Positions 49,643-57,454 of a DNA stretch of 64,000 nucleotides are shown here, piece after piece. Where the stretch lies: contig ONAJ01000005.1 in NCBI GenBank assembly GCA_900315775.1, forward strand, positions 21,871 to 85,870, read 5' to 3'. The DNA comes from an uncultured Prevotella sp. GTDB lineage: Bacteria > Bacteroidota > Bacteroidia > Bacteroidales > Bacteroidaceae. The position numbers were made by a program, and so were the translations under genes. A model generated the notes under the pieces. The model ran no database searches. It saw only the letters and a program-made list of their open reading frames with translations, and was not told where the DNA came from. The number at the start of each line of letters is the position of its first letter. Positions within the stretch are counted from its first letter, which is position 1.

Positions 49643-50521
49643 CTACACCCCAAACGGCACCTTCGTCGAGAACTCCATTCTCTCTCCCGTTACAGGATGC
49701 GTAAAACACAACACATAAGCATGAAGACACAGTCGCCCTAAGGGATTGTCACCATTACCGTACTTCACGTCGCCACATACGGGGTGCCCCATATCGGCAG
49801 AGTGAACACGTATCTGGTTCTTCCTGCCCGTCTCCAACTTGAACTCCACCAGCGAATAGCCGTTCCTCACCGCCATAGTGCGGAAGTGGGTTACGGCATA
49901 CTTCCCGCCGTTGTCCACAGGACTGCTGTAGGTAACGTAAGCCTTGTTGTCGCGCAACCAGTTGGCTATGGTACCGCTTTCCTGCTCCATCTCGCCCGAC
50001 AGCAGAGCCACGTAGCGACGGTCATATACTATGTCGTGCCACGAGTGTTCCAACCGCTGCTCCGTATCCATATCTTTGGCATATATCATCAGTCCGCTGG
50101 TGTCGCGGTCCAGCCTGTGCACCACGTGTGCCGTACACTGTTGTCTCGACTTCCTGAAATAGTCGTCGAGCAGCGTCTTCACGTTGAGCGACGAGTGTCC
50201 CGCCGCCATCGACAGTATGCCGGGCTTCTTCTCTACTACCACCAGCCAGCGGTCCTCATAGACTATCTTCAGATAACGACTTTTCAGCGTGTCGTTGTTG
50301 CGCTTCGTCTTGCTGACGGCAACAACCATTCCGGGCTTCAGGGGGAAGTCAAACTGCGTGACGACCTTCCTGTCAACCATGATGCCGCGACCCTGCAGAG
50401 TAGCCTTCACCTTAGTACGACTCTTCTCTACGTGCTGCATGAGAAAGGCCAGCAGCTGCGACTCCTCCTGCACCTTGTATTCGGCGAATTCTCGTTGTTT
50501 GTCGTTATAGATATATTTCAT
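49643..50521 (-). CDS. RluA-family 23S rRNA pseudouridine synthase
   Basis: This is a 292-aa protein with a short N-terminal S4-like region (HVEKSRTKVKATLQGRGIMVDRKVV) and a pseudouridine synthase domain with the catalytic aspartate in HRLDRDTSGLMIYAKD. It isomerises specific uridines in rRNA or tRNA. The ATG at 50521 is chosen because a TACTTTTG promoter box lies only 8 bases before it; the longer in-frame reading from 50686 crosses that promoter. The exact target (RluC, RluD or RluA type) is not clear. Confidence 0.9.
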   Translation of the reverse strand: MKYIYNDKQREFAEYKVQEESQLLAFLMQHVEKSRTKVKATLQGRGIMVDRKVVTQFDFPLKPGMVVAVSKTKRNNDTLKSRYLKIVYEDRWLVVVEKKPGILSMAAGHSSLNVKTLLDDYFRKSRQQCTAHVVHRLDRDTSGLMIYAKDMDTEQRLEHSWHDIVYDRRYVALLSGEMEQESGTIANWLRDNKAYVTYSSPVDNGGKYAVTHFRTMAVRNGYSLVEFKLETGRKNQIRVHSADMGHPVCGDVKYGNGDNPLGRLCLHAYVLCFTHPVTGERMEFSTKVPFGV

Positions 50522-50529
50522 ACTGACTG

Positions 50530-50537
50530 CAAAAGTA
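50530..50537 (-). promoter_or_regulatory. -7 box of the pseudouridine synthase gene, near-leaderless
   Basis: On the minus strand the box reads TACTTTTG, with 8 bases to the ATG at 50521. It decides the start of the gene. Confidence 0.5.
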
Positions 50538-50623
50538 CAAATATTTTTGGAAAATATGCAATCCGATATAATAAAACGTATATTTATTTCGTTATACAAG
50601 TGTAATTTAATCCATTTTTGCCT

Positions 50624-50749
50624 ATGACATATTTTACACCTGAAGAATTGAATCCCTCTGAGCAAGTTCTCAACACCATCCGTCAAATTGCTTATTCCTA
50701 TCAGGCATATAAGTCAGGCGGCGAGGAAGCAGAGCTATTGTTAAACTAA
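50624..50749 (+). CDS. 41-aa conserved small protein
   Basis: This short gene encodes MTYFTPEELNPSEQVLNTIR and then QIAYSYQAYKSGGEEAELLL plus a final Asn. The TLxxIRQIAYxY pattern matches tiny proteins I remember from Prevotella and Bacteroides genomes. It is soluble with one amphipathic helix. It lies 19 bases before rpe on the same strand and is probably cotranscribed. The function is unknown. Confidence 0.6.
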   Translation: MTYFTPEELNPSEQVLNTIRQIAYSYQAYKSGGEEAELLLN

Positions 50750-50768
50750 ATTCATTACGAAACAGTTT

Positions 50769-51425
50769 ATGAGCATATTAGTATCTCCGTCATTGTTGTC
50801 GGCAGACTTCCTGCACTTAGAGAGGGATATCGAGATGATCAACAACAGCGATGCCGACTGGCTTCATCTTGATATCATGGACGGCGTCTTCGTTCCTAAC
50901 ATCTCGTTCGGCTTCCCCGTTATGGAAGCGGTAGCAAAGGTTTGTAAGAAACCTCTCGACGTACACTTTATGATTGTTCACCCCGAACAGTACATAGAAC
51001 GTACAGCACGTCTTGGCGCTATGCTTATGAATGTGCATCTCGAGGCGTGCACCCATCTGCACCGTACCATTCAGGAAATTCACCAGGCAGGCATGAAGGC
51101 TGGCGTCACGCTGAACCCTTCCACCCCTGTCAGCGCCCTCGAAGACATCATTGGCGACGTGGAGTTAGTACTGCTGATGAGTGTTAACCCGGGCTTCGGC
51201 GGTCAGAAGTTTATTGCCAACACCATAAAGAAGGTCCAGGAACTTCGTGAGCTCATAGCCCGTAGCGGCAGCAAGGCACTTATCGAAGTTGACGGCGGCG
51301 TACAAAACGAGACGGCACCTCGTCTTGTTAAGGCTGGTGCCGACGTATTGGTAAGTGGCAGCTATATCTTCGGAGCCGAGAACCCCACAGAGGTCATCAA
51401 GTCGCTGAAGAACACAGCTCTTTAG
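50769..51425 (+). CDS. rpe: ribulose-phosphate 3-epimerase
   Basis: This enzyme interconverts ribulose-5-phosphate and xylulose-5-phosphate in the pentose phosphate pathway (218 aa). It is a TIM barrel with SPSLLSADF, LHLDIMDGVFVPNISFG, the PLDVHFMI strand, LMSVNPGFGGQKF and IEVDGGVQNETAP. All metal ligands and catalytic aspartates are in place. The stop overlaps that of the convergent sigma factor gene by four bases. Confidence 0.96.
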   Translation: MSILVSPSLLSADFLHLERDIEMINNSDADWLHLDIMDGVFVPNISFGFPVMEAVAKVCKKPLDVHFMIVHPEQYIERTARLGAMLMNVHLEACTHLHRTIQEIHQAGMKAGVTLNPSTPVSALEDIIGDVELVLLMSVNPGFGGQKFIANTIKKVQELRELIARSGSKALIEVDGGVQNETAPRLVKAGADVLVSGSYIFGAENPTEVIKSLKNTAL

Positions 51426-52021
51426 TCCATCATCTCGAGCGAAAGCTTATTGTCGCGTGCCATCCTTCTCATGTTAAGAAGGGCGTAGCGCATACGACCT
51501 AAAGAGGTATTTATGCTTACTCCCGTCACCTCGGCTATCTCCTTGAAAGCCATGTTCTGGTAGTAGCGCATAAAGACTACCTCACGCTGTGCTGTGGGCA
51601 GCATATTCATCATCTTCTTCACGTCGCTCAACACCTGGGTGTTCACATACTCGCTCTCTATGTTCGAGTCCAAAAGACTTTCCGAAGAGATGTTCGACAG
51701 GTCGTTGTCGCCAGCAACGTCAACGGTACCCTTTGAGCGGTTCTCGCGATAGTTGTCCATAATAACATTATGGGCTATGCGCATCAGCCACGCCAGGAAC
51801 TTTCCCGATGTGGTGTATCTTCCTTCATGGAGCTTTGCTATAGCCTTAACAAATGTTTCCTGGAACACGTCGTCAGCCCTGTCGCGGTCACGAACCACGA
51901 AAAGGATGTACGAGAATAGTTTCGACTGTGTACGCGAGAGTAACAAATCGAAAGCCTTGTTATTGCCGTTTACATAAGATAATGCCAACTCTTCGTCGGT
52001 CATTCCTTGCAATTTATCCAT
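51422..52021 (-). CDS. ECF-type RNA polymerase sigma factor
   Basis: This is a 199-aa sigma-70-family factor with region 2 (SYILFVVRDRDRADDVFQETFVKAIA) and region 4 (LPTAQREVVFMRYYQNMAFKEIAEVTGVSINT) linked by an acidic spacer. No anti-sigma gene is adjacent, so it may be controlled at a distance. A TACCTTTG box (minus strand, 52110-52117) lies about 90 bases upstream. The regulon is unknown. Confidence 0.9.
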   Translation of the reverse strand: MDKLQGMTDEELALSYVNGNNKAFDLLLSRTQSKLFSYILFVVRDRDRADDVFQETFVKAIAKLHEGRYTTSGKFLAWLMRIAHNVIMDNYRENRSKGTVDVAGDNDLSNISSESLLDSNIESEYVNTQVLSDVKKMMNMLPTAQREVVFMRYYQNMAFKEIAEVTGVSINTSLGRMRYALLNMRRMARDNKLSLEMMD

Positions 52022-52185
52022 TTTTACGTCTTTTTGGTTATAAGAGTAATAATGTTTCGATAGGCTTTCTTTTTAGTTTATTGGTTACAAATTTTTAAAA
52101 TATCGGCGACAAAGGTATGCAAAATATTTTTATCTTCCAAATTTTTCTTTACTTTGTTTACTTTTTTGCTCGTATTTGTTACATT

Positions 52186-53034
52186 TTATGGTCTGCAAAC
52201 CCTTATTCCGGTCATCGTTTTGTGCTTGCCGAGGTACTGTCGCAACGTCATCGGCTCCTCCACAACTTTCTTGTGAATACTCGATGCGTTGAGCAGGTGC
52301 AGACCGTCTTTGTGCCACACGGCAAATCCTATGTGCTGCGTGTCCAGTCCCTTTATGTTTGTCAGTATGCTTATTATGTCGCCGTCGTGCACACATTGTC
52401 GCAGCAGCTTGGTGTTCTTTATCTGCGACTTGGGAATATATCGGTATTTCTTTCCGTTTATCTTCTGCTCTAACGCTCTTATCGCGGGCTTCCACGCGGG
52501 GTGTGCCTTCAGCATCTTATAGCTGTTCACGTGGGTCGTCATGTAATCTACGTTGACCTTCTGCACGGCGGTATATGGCGGGTTCGGCGTACTCACGTGC
52601 TTCACCACACCCATCGCCTCGTTGTCGTCCATCCACAGCGTGAAGTAGTGCAGCCGCTTGCGGTAGTCGGGCGCTGCCCCACCCTCGTATCTTATCTTCT
52701 GCAGCTCCTTGCAGTAGTCGTCGAAGGTCTTCTGCTTCGCCTCTATGCAACGCTTCAGCGCAAGCACGGTCTCCACGAATGTGGTGCAGTCCAGCTCGTG
52801 GAGGTTCACCACCAGCTGCTCCTCTTTGTTCACCTCTAACGTGTGCGCCACGTAGGGCACCTTGAGGAACCTGCGTGCTATGCTCAGCGTCGAGGCGTCG
52901 CTGCTACGTAGTATATCTACTACGGCGGCGGAGTCCTGACGGGTGTACGTCACCTGGGCTATCGCCATCACACTTGTCAGCAGCATACAGCCCGCTGCTA
53001 TCAGTCTCTTAAAGCTCCTGCTACTCATCGTCAT
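52186..53034 (-). CDS. DUF1460 amidase-like protein
   Basis: This is a 282-aa secreted protein with a signal peptide (about 1-27, ending SVMAIAQ) and a DUF1460 domain. The family includes NlpC/P60-like N-acetylmuramoyl-L-alanine amidases; the candidate nucleophile is the cysteine in ELDCTTFVETVLAL, with a histidine in LDTQHIGFAVWH. It probably trims or recycles peptidoglycan. The start lies three bases after the stop of the Gfo/Idh gene. Confidence 0.85.
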   Translation of the reverse strand: MTMSSRSFKRLIAAGCMLLTSVMAIAQVTYTRQDSAAVVDILRSSDASTLSIARRFLKVPYVAHTLEVNKEEQLVVNLHELDCTTFVETVLALKRCIEAKQKTFDDYCKELQKIRYEGGAAPDYRKRLHYFTLWMDDNEAMGVVKHVSTPNPPYTAVQKVNVDYMTTHVNSYKMLKAHPAWKPAIRALEQKINGKKYRYIPKSQIKNTKLLRQCVHDGDIISILTNIKGLDTQHIGFAVWHKDGLHLLNASSIHKKVVEEPMTLRQYLGKHKTMTGIRVCRP

Positions 53035-53037
53035 TTT

Positions 53038-54018
53038 TTAGAATTTTCCAAGTATCTTGTCCAATACCCAGTTTACAGGCGTAGCGCTGACACTCGTGGC
53101 ATTACATACCGACAGCCCCTGAAGGTCCTCTATCACGGAACGTATTATCGGCAGCTGTACGTACGGCGGATTGGGAACATCCATCTTCGTCGTTCCCTCA
53201 CTCGTTATCAACTCTATCGGTGCGTAGTCGAATACCGAGAACGACAACATTCCCTTCTCGCCTACAACTTCTATGCGGTCCTTCGTAGCCGACTTATGTC
53301 CTACGAAACACCACGAGCCGCTACCCGTCAGCCCGTTCTCAAACTGGAAACAGGCACTCACACTGTCCTCTGCCTTGTAAAGACCGGCTCTGTTGGCGGC
53401 AATACCCTCGGCCTTCGTTATCACTCCGAAGATGTCCTGCAGCGTGTCCAACTGGTGCGGAGCAAGGTCGTAGAAGTAACCGCCGCCCGCAATCTCGGGC
53501 TGCAGACGCCAAGGGAGCTTCTCGGGCGAATAGTCCATCTCGCGCGGAGGCACCGAGAAGTGCACCTGCACATCGACTATCGTTCCCAACTGACCACTCT
53601 GTATTATCTTCTTCACCTTCTCGAAATACGGAAGATACCTGCGGTAATACGCCACAAAACAGGGAACTCCCGTCTGCTGACTAACGTAGTTTATGCGGGC
53701 ACAGTCGTCGTAGTTCGACGCCAGAGGCTTCTCCACATAAACGGGCTTACCTGCCTTCATCGCCATAATGGCAAAGGTGGCGTGCGACGACGGCGGCGTA
53801 GCCACATAGATAGCATTAACATCGGGGTCGTTGATAATCTTCTGCGGGTCTGTGTACCACTTTGGTACATGATGTCGCTCGGCATACGAACGCGCATTCT
53901 CCTCACGACGACTCATCACGGCAACAATACGAGAGCCTGGCACCTCGTTAAAGGCAGGTCCCGACTTAATCTCCGTAACCTCCCCACATCCTATAAATCC
54001 CCAGTTAATCTGTTTCAT
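53038..54018 (-). CDS. Gfo/Idh/MocA-family oxidoreductase
   Basis: This is a 326-aa NAD(P)-dependent sugar or inositol dehydrogenase-like protein. The N-terminal Rossmann motif is NWGFIGCGEVTE, followed by YVATPPSSHA, the family EKP motif (VEKPLASNYDDC) and the C-terminal region with DLAPHQLDTLQDIFG. The substrate is unknown. A TATTTTTG box at 54024-54031 sits only five bases before the ATG, so the transcript may be leaderless. It is first in an operon with the DUF1460 gene. Confidence 0.9.
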   Translation of the reverse strand: MKQINWGFIGCGEVTEIKSGPAFNEVPGSRIVAVMSRREENARSYAERHHVPKWYTDPQKIINDPDVNAIYVATPPSSHATFAIMAMKAGKPVYVEKPLASNYDDCARINYVSQQTGVPCFVAYYRRYLPYFEKVKKIIQSGQLGTIVDVQVHFSVPPREMDYSPEKLPWRLQPEIAGGGYFYDLAPHQLDTLQDIFGVITKAEGIAANRAGLYKAEDSVSACFQFENGLTGSGSWCFVGHKSATKDRIEVVGEKGMLSFSVFDYAPIELITSEGTTKMDVPNPPYVQLPIIRSVIEDLQGLSVCNATSVSATPVNWVLDKILGKF

Positions 54019-54023
54019 AGGTG

Positions 54024-54031
54024 CAAAAATA
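54024..54031 (-). promoter_or_regulatory. -7 box of the Gfo/Idh gene, leaderless candidate
   Basis: On the minus strand the box reads TATTTTTG, with just 5 bases to the ATG at 54018. It is the closest spacing in the window. Confidence 0.45.
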
Positions 54032-54076
54032 ATAATAATGTGGCAATCCGCAAAATTTTATAAAAAAAACCTCATC

Positions 54077-54115
54077 CCTCTCTCCTCTCTCCTCTCTCCT
54101 CTCTCCTCTCTCCTC
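54077..54115. repeat. 7-base simple repeat tract
   Basis: CTCTCCT is repeated about five times. The complementary unit AGGAGAG appears in the leader of the HU-like gene (63783-63816). Confidence 0.8.
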
Positions 54116-54167
54116 CCACCTCGAAAAATAAGCGGAGCCGAAGCCCCGCTGTTTTGTGCGCTTACGA

Positions 54168-54208
54168 GCTCCCTTCCCTTTTGGGGAGGGCTGGGGAGAG
54201 GCTTTTTC
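54168..54208. repeat. dispersed G-rich intergenic repeat, copy 3
   Basis: It contains CTCCCTTCCCTTTTGGGGAG and GGCTGGGGAGAGGCTTTTTC. It is close to the copy at 26850-26893. It lies in the gap between the Gfo/Idh and lipoprotein genes. Confidence 0.6.
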
Positions 54209-54240
54209 CCTTCACTCACCTGTTCCTGTGGCATCTATCA

Positions 54241-54609
54241 CTAGTGTTCAATAACTTGTTTTAATTCAATATCGTAGTTTGAAGATGATGATAAATAAAG
54301 AATACGGATTTTCTCCCTCCTGTTAGTCTCTCCATTAACTATTGAATCAATGGAGTATTTCCATTGCTTAAAATTAGTACCTTGAGTGAAATCAATAAAC
54401 AAAGAATCATTTCGCACACTCCAATTTAAATCAAATTCTCCCAACGGTTCAAAACTATTACCTGTACCATTTTCGTTTAATGTATATTTCGACGTCATTG
54501 CATCATACCAAGTTCCAACAAGATCACTTTTACTAAATCCTCTTTCTTTATTTTGGCATGAACATAATAAAGACAGGAAAACTAAAACTATAATAATATT
54601 CTTTTTCAT
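54241..54609 (-). CDS. small lipoprotein, lipocalin-like
   Basis: This is a 122-aa protein with a lipoprotein signal (MKKNIIIVLVFLSLLCSCQN; lipobox ending at C16 or C18) and a short beta-rich domain. LVGTWYDAMTSKYTLNENGT and LNWSVRNDSLFIDF recall the lipocalin-like DUF families of Bacteroidota. The function is unknown. The ATG at 54609 is preferred over 54690 because the signal peptide starts there. The gene is AT-rich relative to its upstream neighbour and stands alone after the Nudix gene. Confidence 0.65.
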   Translation of the reverse strand: MKKNIIIVLVFLSLLCSCQNKERGFSKSDLVGTWYDAMTSKYTLNENGTGNSFEPLGEFDLNWSVRNDSLFIDFTQGTNFKQWKYSIDSIVNGETNRREKIRILYLSSSSNYDIELKQVIEH

Positions 54610-54767
54610 ATGTTTTAAATTTGTTAATTCTCTTGTTTTTGATTGTGACGGGGACTGGTACCTGTCAAAATAATCTGTATTGTCTGGCATATAAACAATT
54701 ATTCAATTTCTGCTGCAAAGATAAAAAAATTCCCGATACGTTGTATTCCTACAGGGAAATTTTATTT

Positions 54768-55148
54768 CTATTCTTTCATTCTCTCCACCACTTCCAAGTC
54801 TGCTGGCAGCCACTTAACGCTTCGGAGTTCGGCTTTTGAGAGCCACCTTGCTGCCTCGTGTTCGTTCAGGTGCATAGCTTCGTCGAGTAATGTGCAGAGG
54901 TAGCAATGCATAGTGAGGTGGAAGGCTGGATAGTCGTACTCTACGGTGGTGAGGAATTCTTCCACGCTGATGTCGGCAGAGAGCTCTTCCTTTATCTCTC
55001 GTTTGAGGGCTTCTTCAGGGGTCTCGCCTGGTTCCATCTTACCGCCAGGAAACTCCCACCAGTCCTTCCAGTCGCCATATCCTCGCTGTGTGGCGAATAT
55101 CTTATCTTCCTTGCGGATTATCGCTGCTACTACTTCTATGTGTTTCAT
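54768..55148 (-). CDS. MutT-type Nudix hydrolase
   Basis: This is a 126-aa nucleotide pyrophosphatase-like protein. The Nudix box runs from G36 to about residue 58 (GKMEPGETPEEALKREIKEE) with the catalytic glutamates present; the box glycine near the end is replaced by serine. EVVAAIIRKEDKIFATQRG and WEFPGGKMEPGE are typical of MutT proteins that clean oxidised dNTPs, although other nucleotides are possible. It is the last gene of the five-gene nuclease-helicase operon, and its ATG overlaps the stop of the 105-aa gene (TAATG). Confidence 0.9.
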   Translation of the reverse strand: MKHIEVVAAIIRKEDKIFATQRGYGDWKDWWEFPGGKMEPGETPEEALKREIKEELSADISVEEFLTTVEYDYPAFHLTMHCYLCTLLDEAMHLNEHEAARWLSKAELRSVKWLPADLEVVERMKE

Positions 55149-55465
55149 TAGATTTCTTCCAATCCTAACGATTTCAGATAGTTATATTTGCCAACCTTAC
55201 AACTCATAAGTTCAGAGAGTTTGACAGCTACTGCCCCCTTATCGTGTCCGGCATTATCCTTGCCATATCGGTTAATCAGGGCTTCTACCTTATTCTTGTC
55301 AAATTCTATCTCGGCAAGGGCTCCCTCCTTTACTTGTTCCTCCGAGGAATCTTCCCATCGAATCAATCCTGTTACCCAAAGCAAACCTATCAAAAGTGCA
55401 ATACACAGAAGTACAATATACATCTTTGTATTTCCACTTTTTCTTTCATCCATAAATTCTTTCAT
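55148..55465 (-). CDS. 105-aa single-span membrane protein with DUF2075-like tail
   Basis: This is a 105-aa protein with a charged N-terminus, one membrane helix (about 15-35) and an acidic soluble domain. I do not recognise a family. Its last 12 residues, YNYLKSLGLEEI, almost repeat the last 12 of the DUF2075 protein encoded at the head of the operon (YNYLKSLGIKEI), and 23 bp are identical at DNA level (55164-55186 and 61241-61263). It starts 16 bases after the PIWI-like gene and overlaps the Nudix gene. It may tether the system to the membrane, but that is inference. Confidence 0.6.
   Translation of the reverse strand: MKEFMDERKSGNTKMYIVLLCIALLIGLLWVTGLIRWEDSSEEQVKEGALAEIEFDKNKVEALINRYGKDNAGHDKGAVAVKLSELMSCKVGKYNYLKSLGLEEI
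55164..55186. repeat. 23-bp direct repeat, left copy
   Basis: It is identical to 61241-61263. Each copy encodes the shared C-terminal YNYLKSLG of two different genes. An 11-base subset (AACGATTTCAG) also occurs at 63436-63446 upstream of the operon. Confidence 0.9.
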
Positions 55466-55481
55466 AAAACTACGTTTTTAA

Positions 55482-57449
55482 TTATATTTCACTCCAATGT
55501 TTACTAAATGCTGTTTCACTAACATCATCTAGGTACTCTTGCAGAAACTTGAAAGGGAACGGATATGTCATCATTTCGTTCCATCGTCCAAATCCAAACC
55601 TCAACATATCCATAATCTCATAAATATCCTTCTCCACATTAGCTTCATTTTCTTTATGAAGAATGAAAATACACCGTACTCTTGGCATACGGTCCATCTT
55701 GGTGCTCTTCATTATTTGCATATTTTCACTATTGGTTCCTGAGAGATAAGCATATGCACCATCAGGTTCTCCATTTAATCCTTCAGTTTTCCATAAATGC
55801 AGCCCAATATAACCTCTCAAATATTTATGCGATTCAGCTTTCCTCTTAAATAAAGACAATGGTCTTCCTTCATTCACAATATCACTGTAAGCCTCATCTA
55901 TAAGACTTACATCCAATATTGGAATTTCGTCTGTATCAATTATTAGATAGACATTATTATTCTTTTTCAGTGCCATATAGTCTCTTGCTCCACGAATAAT
56001 ATCAGGTTTGTTATAGTTTAAATGACTATAAGCAAATTCGTCGAAAAACACAGGCAACTGCTCTGAAGAGAAACCGAATTCTGCAATGTTCATCTTTCCG
56101 CCATCTGTCATCTTTAGTGAAGCGCCAATGACACATCCATCATGAATCTTATATCTGTAAAACTCCCATTTCTCAGAAAGATTGCATAATTGTTGCGGCA
56201 TTTGCCTGTTTATCAAACAGTCTTTCACTAACAGCTCTATCAGAATTCTACGAGCTTCATGAATAGAAAGTTTATCCTCTTTCTCACTATTGTAGAAAAT
56301 CTTATGTTGCAATGCTGTACTAGAATGTGCCAACCTATACAACGATTTCGTGTAATATGTTTGAAGAAGCAACTCATCTTTAGGCTCACATAATTTAATT
56401 ATCAAATCATTTGCTGTTCTCTTTCGGTTGAATATGAGGGAGCCTTGCATGATTTCCTGGAATTGCACTTCAATCTGAGAAATCAAACCATTTGCAGATT
56501 CGCCAAAAGGATTATCAATATAAATAGACTTTCCATTAAGATACTCCGTAATAAATTTAAGCATGTCCCTACTAGGCTTATACTCATCATAATATAGAAC
56601 AGCAGAGTCAACAAATTGGATGGACAACTGTCCTCTATACTTCTCATTTACAGAAGCTATTACCTGATATATAGCAAACAATCTACCATGAGAGTAATCT
56701 TCTGGATTATATGGCCAATATGGTACGATGTTATGCTTGTCAGGGAATCTTTTCTTTTGAACGTAAAAACTTTCAAGTTCTGGCTTAATCCCTCTCATCT
56801 TCCTTAACACAACAGGTTTTACCGCTAAGCCAGACCACCACTGCCCATAAATATCCTTGCTAACTTGGAATACACAAGTTTGTTTCTTTCTAAGTTCATC
56901 AATACTCTTCGGATTTGAGAATGATGTTGTTTTTGCTGTTAGGTTCATGTATTCGTTTACTTCAACCTTCAAACAAACCAACTCTTTCCGACTATGAGGA
57001 ATCAAAAAGTTCTTATCATCACACAGCAACAGGACTCCATTATTATACATCATCCTATCAGGCTTCGTTTTGCCAAGAGAATTGATTGCGAGGGATGCGA
57101 TGATTCGTTGCTGCAATTTATAATCATAGTCTGTCAAATCATCAATACGAGCTCTAATTTGCTCATAGTCCCTGAGGCTCTTCAAGACATCTTGAAGTTC
57201 CTCCTTCTTCATCATTATGAAAAAGCGAACACATGGATATTGAACATCATGCCATTTTGCTCTTATGCCACATACGGATATAAATGGAACATCTGCTAAT
57301 TGTTCGTAAGCTAAGTTCTTGTATTCTTTATCGAGGCTGTAGTAAGAGACAATTGCATATTGAGAGAAAAATGTTTCTCTATCATATTTCACCTCAATTT
57401 TGTTGGTTGTAAGTGGCCAAGCTTTTATTTCTTCCAAGTTCAACTTCAT
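55482..57449 (-). CDS. candidate pPIWI-RE/Argonaute-like protein
   Basis: This is a 655-aa soluble protein without signal or membrane segments. I read it as a shortened pPIWI-RE protein. The N-terminal region (1-200) has LTAKTTSFSNP. A MID-like region follows (about 345-420), with DLIIKLCEP and YTKSLYRLAHSSTALQHKI. A possible RNase H fold starts at CVIGASLKM (439-447) with VYLIIDTDE (500-508). The C-terminus LRFGFGRWNEMMTYPFPF (616-633) resembles the LR...W...t..P.P ending of the family. The first catalytic aspartate is Ala or Ser here, so it is probably a non-cleaving binder. It starts five bases after the helicase-nuclease gene and is AT-rich. An unrelated fold remains possible. Confidence 0.45.
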   Translation of the reverse strand: MKLNLEEIKAWPLTTNKIEVKYDRETFFSQYAIVSYYSLDKEYKNLAYEQLADVPFISVCGIRAKWHDVQYPCVRFFIMMKKEELQDVLKSLRDYEQIRARIDDLTDYDYKLQQRIIASLAINSLGKTKPDRMMYNNGVLLLCDDKNFLIPHSRKELVCLKVEVNEYMNLTAKTTSFSNPKSIDELRKKQTCVFQVSKDIYGQWWSGLAVKPVVLRKMRGIKPELESFYVQKKRFPDKHNIVPYWPYNPEDYSHGRLFAIYQVIASVNEKYRGQLSIQFVDSAVLYYDEYKPSRDMLKFITEYLNGKSIYIDNPFGESANGLISQIEVQFQEIMQGSLIFNRKRTANDLIIKLCEPKDELLLQTYYTKSLYRLAHSSTALQHKIFYNSEKEDKLSIHEARRILIELLVKDCLINRQMPQQLCNLSEKWEFYRYKIHDGCVIGASLKMTDGGKMNIAEFGFSSEQLPVFFDEFAYSHLNYNKPDIIRGARDYMALKKNNNVYLIIDTDEIPILDVSLIDEAYSDIVNEGRPLSLFKRKAESHKYLRGYIGLHLWKTEGLNGEPDGAYAYLSGTNSENMQIMKSTKMDRMPRVRCIFILHKENEANVEKDIYEIMDMLRFGFGRWNEMMTYPFPFKFLQEYLDDVSETAFSKHWSEI

Positions 57450-57454
57450 CTTCC

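Noticed and set aside
50522-50686. N-terminal extension of the pseudouridine synthase
   Set aside because: The extension would start at TTG, crosses a good promoter box and overlaps the 41-aa gene; it does not resemble the family.
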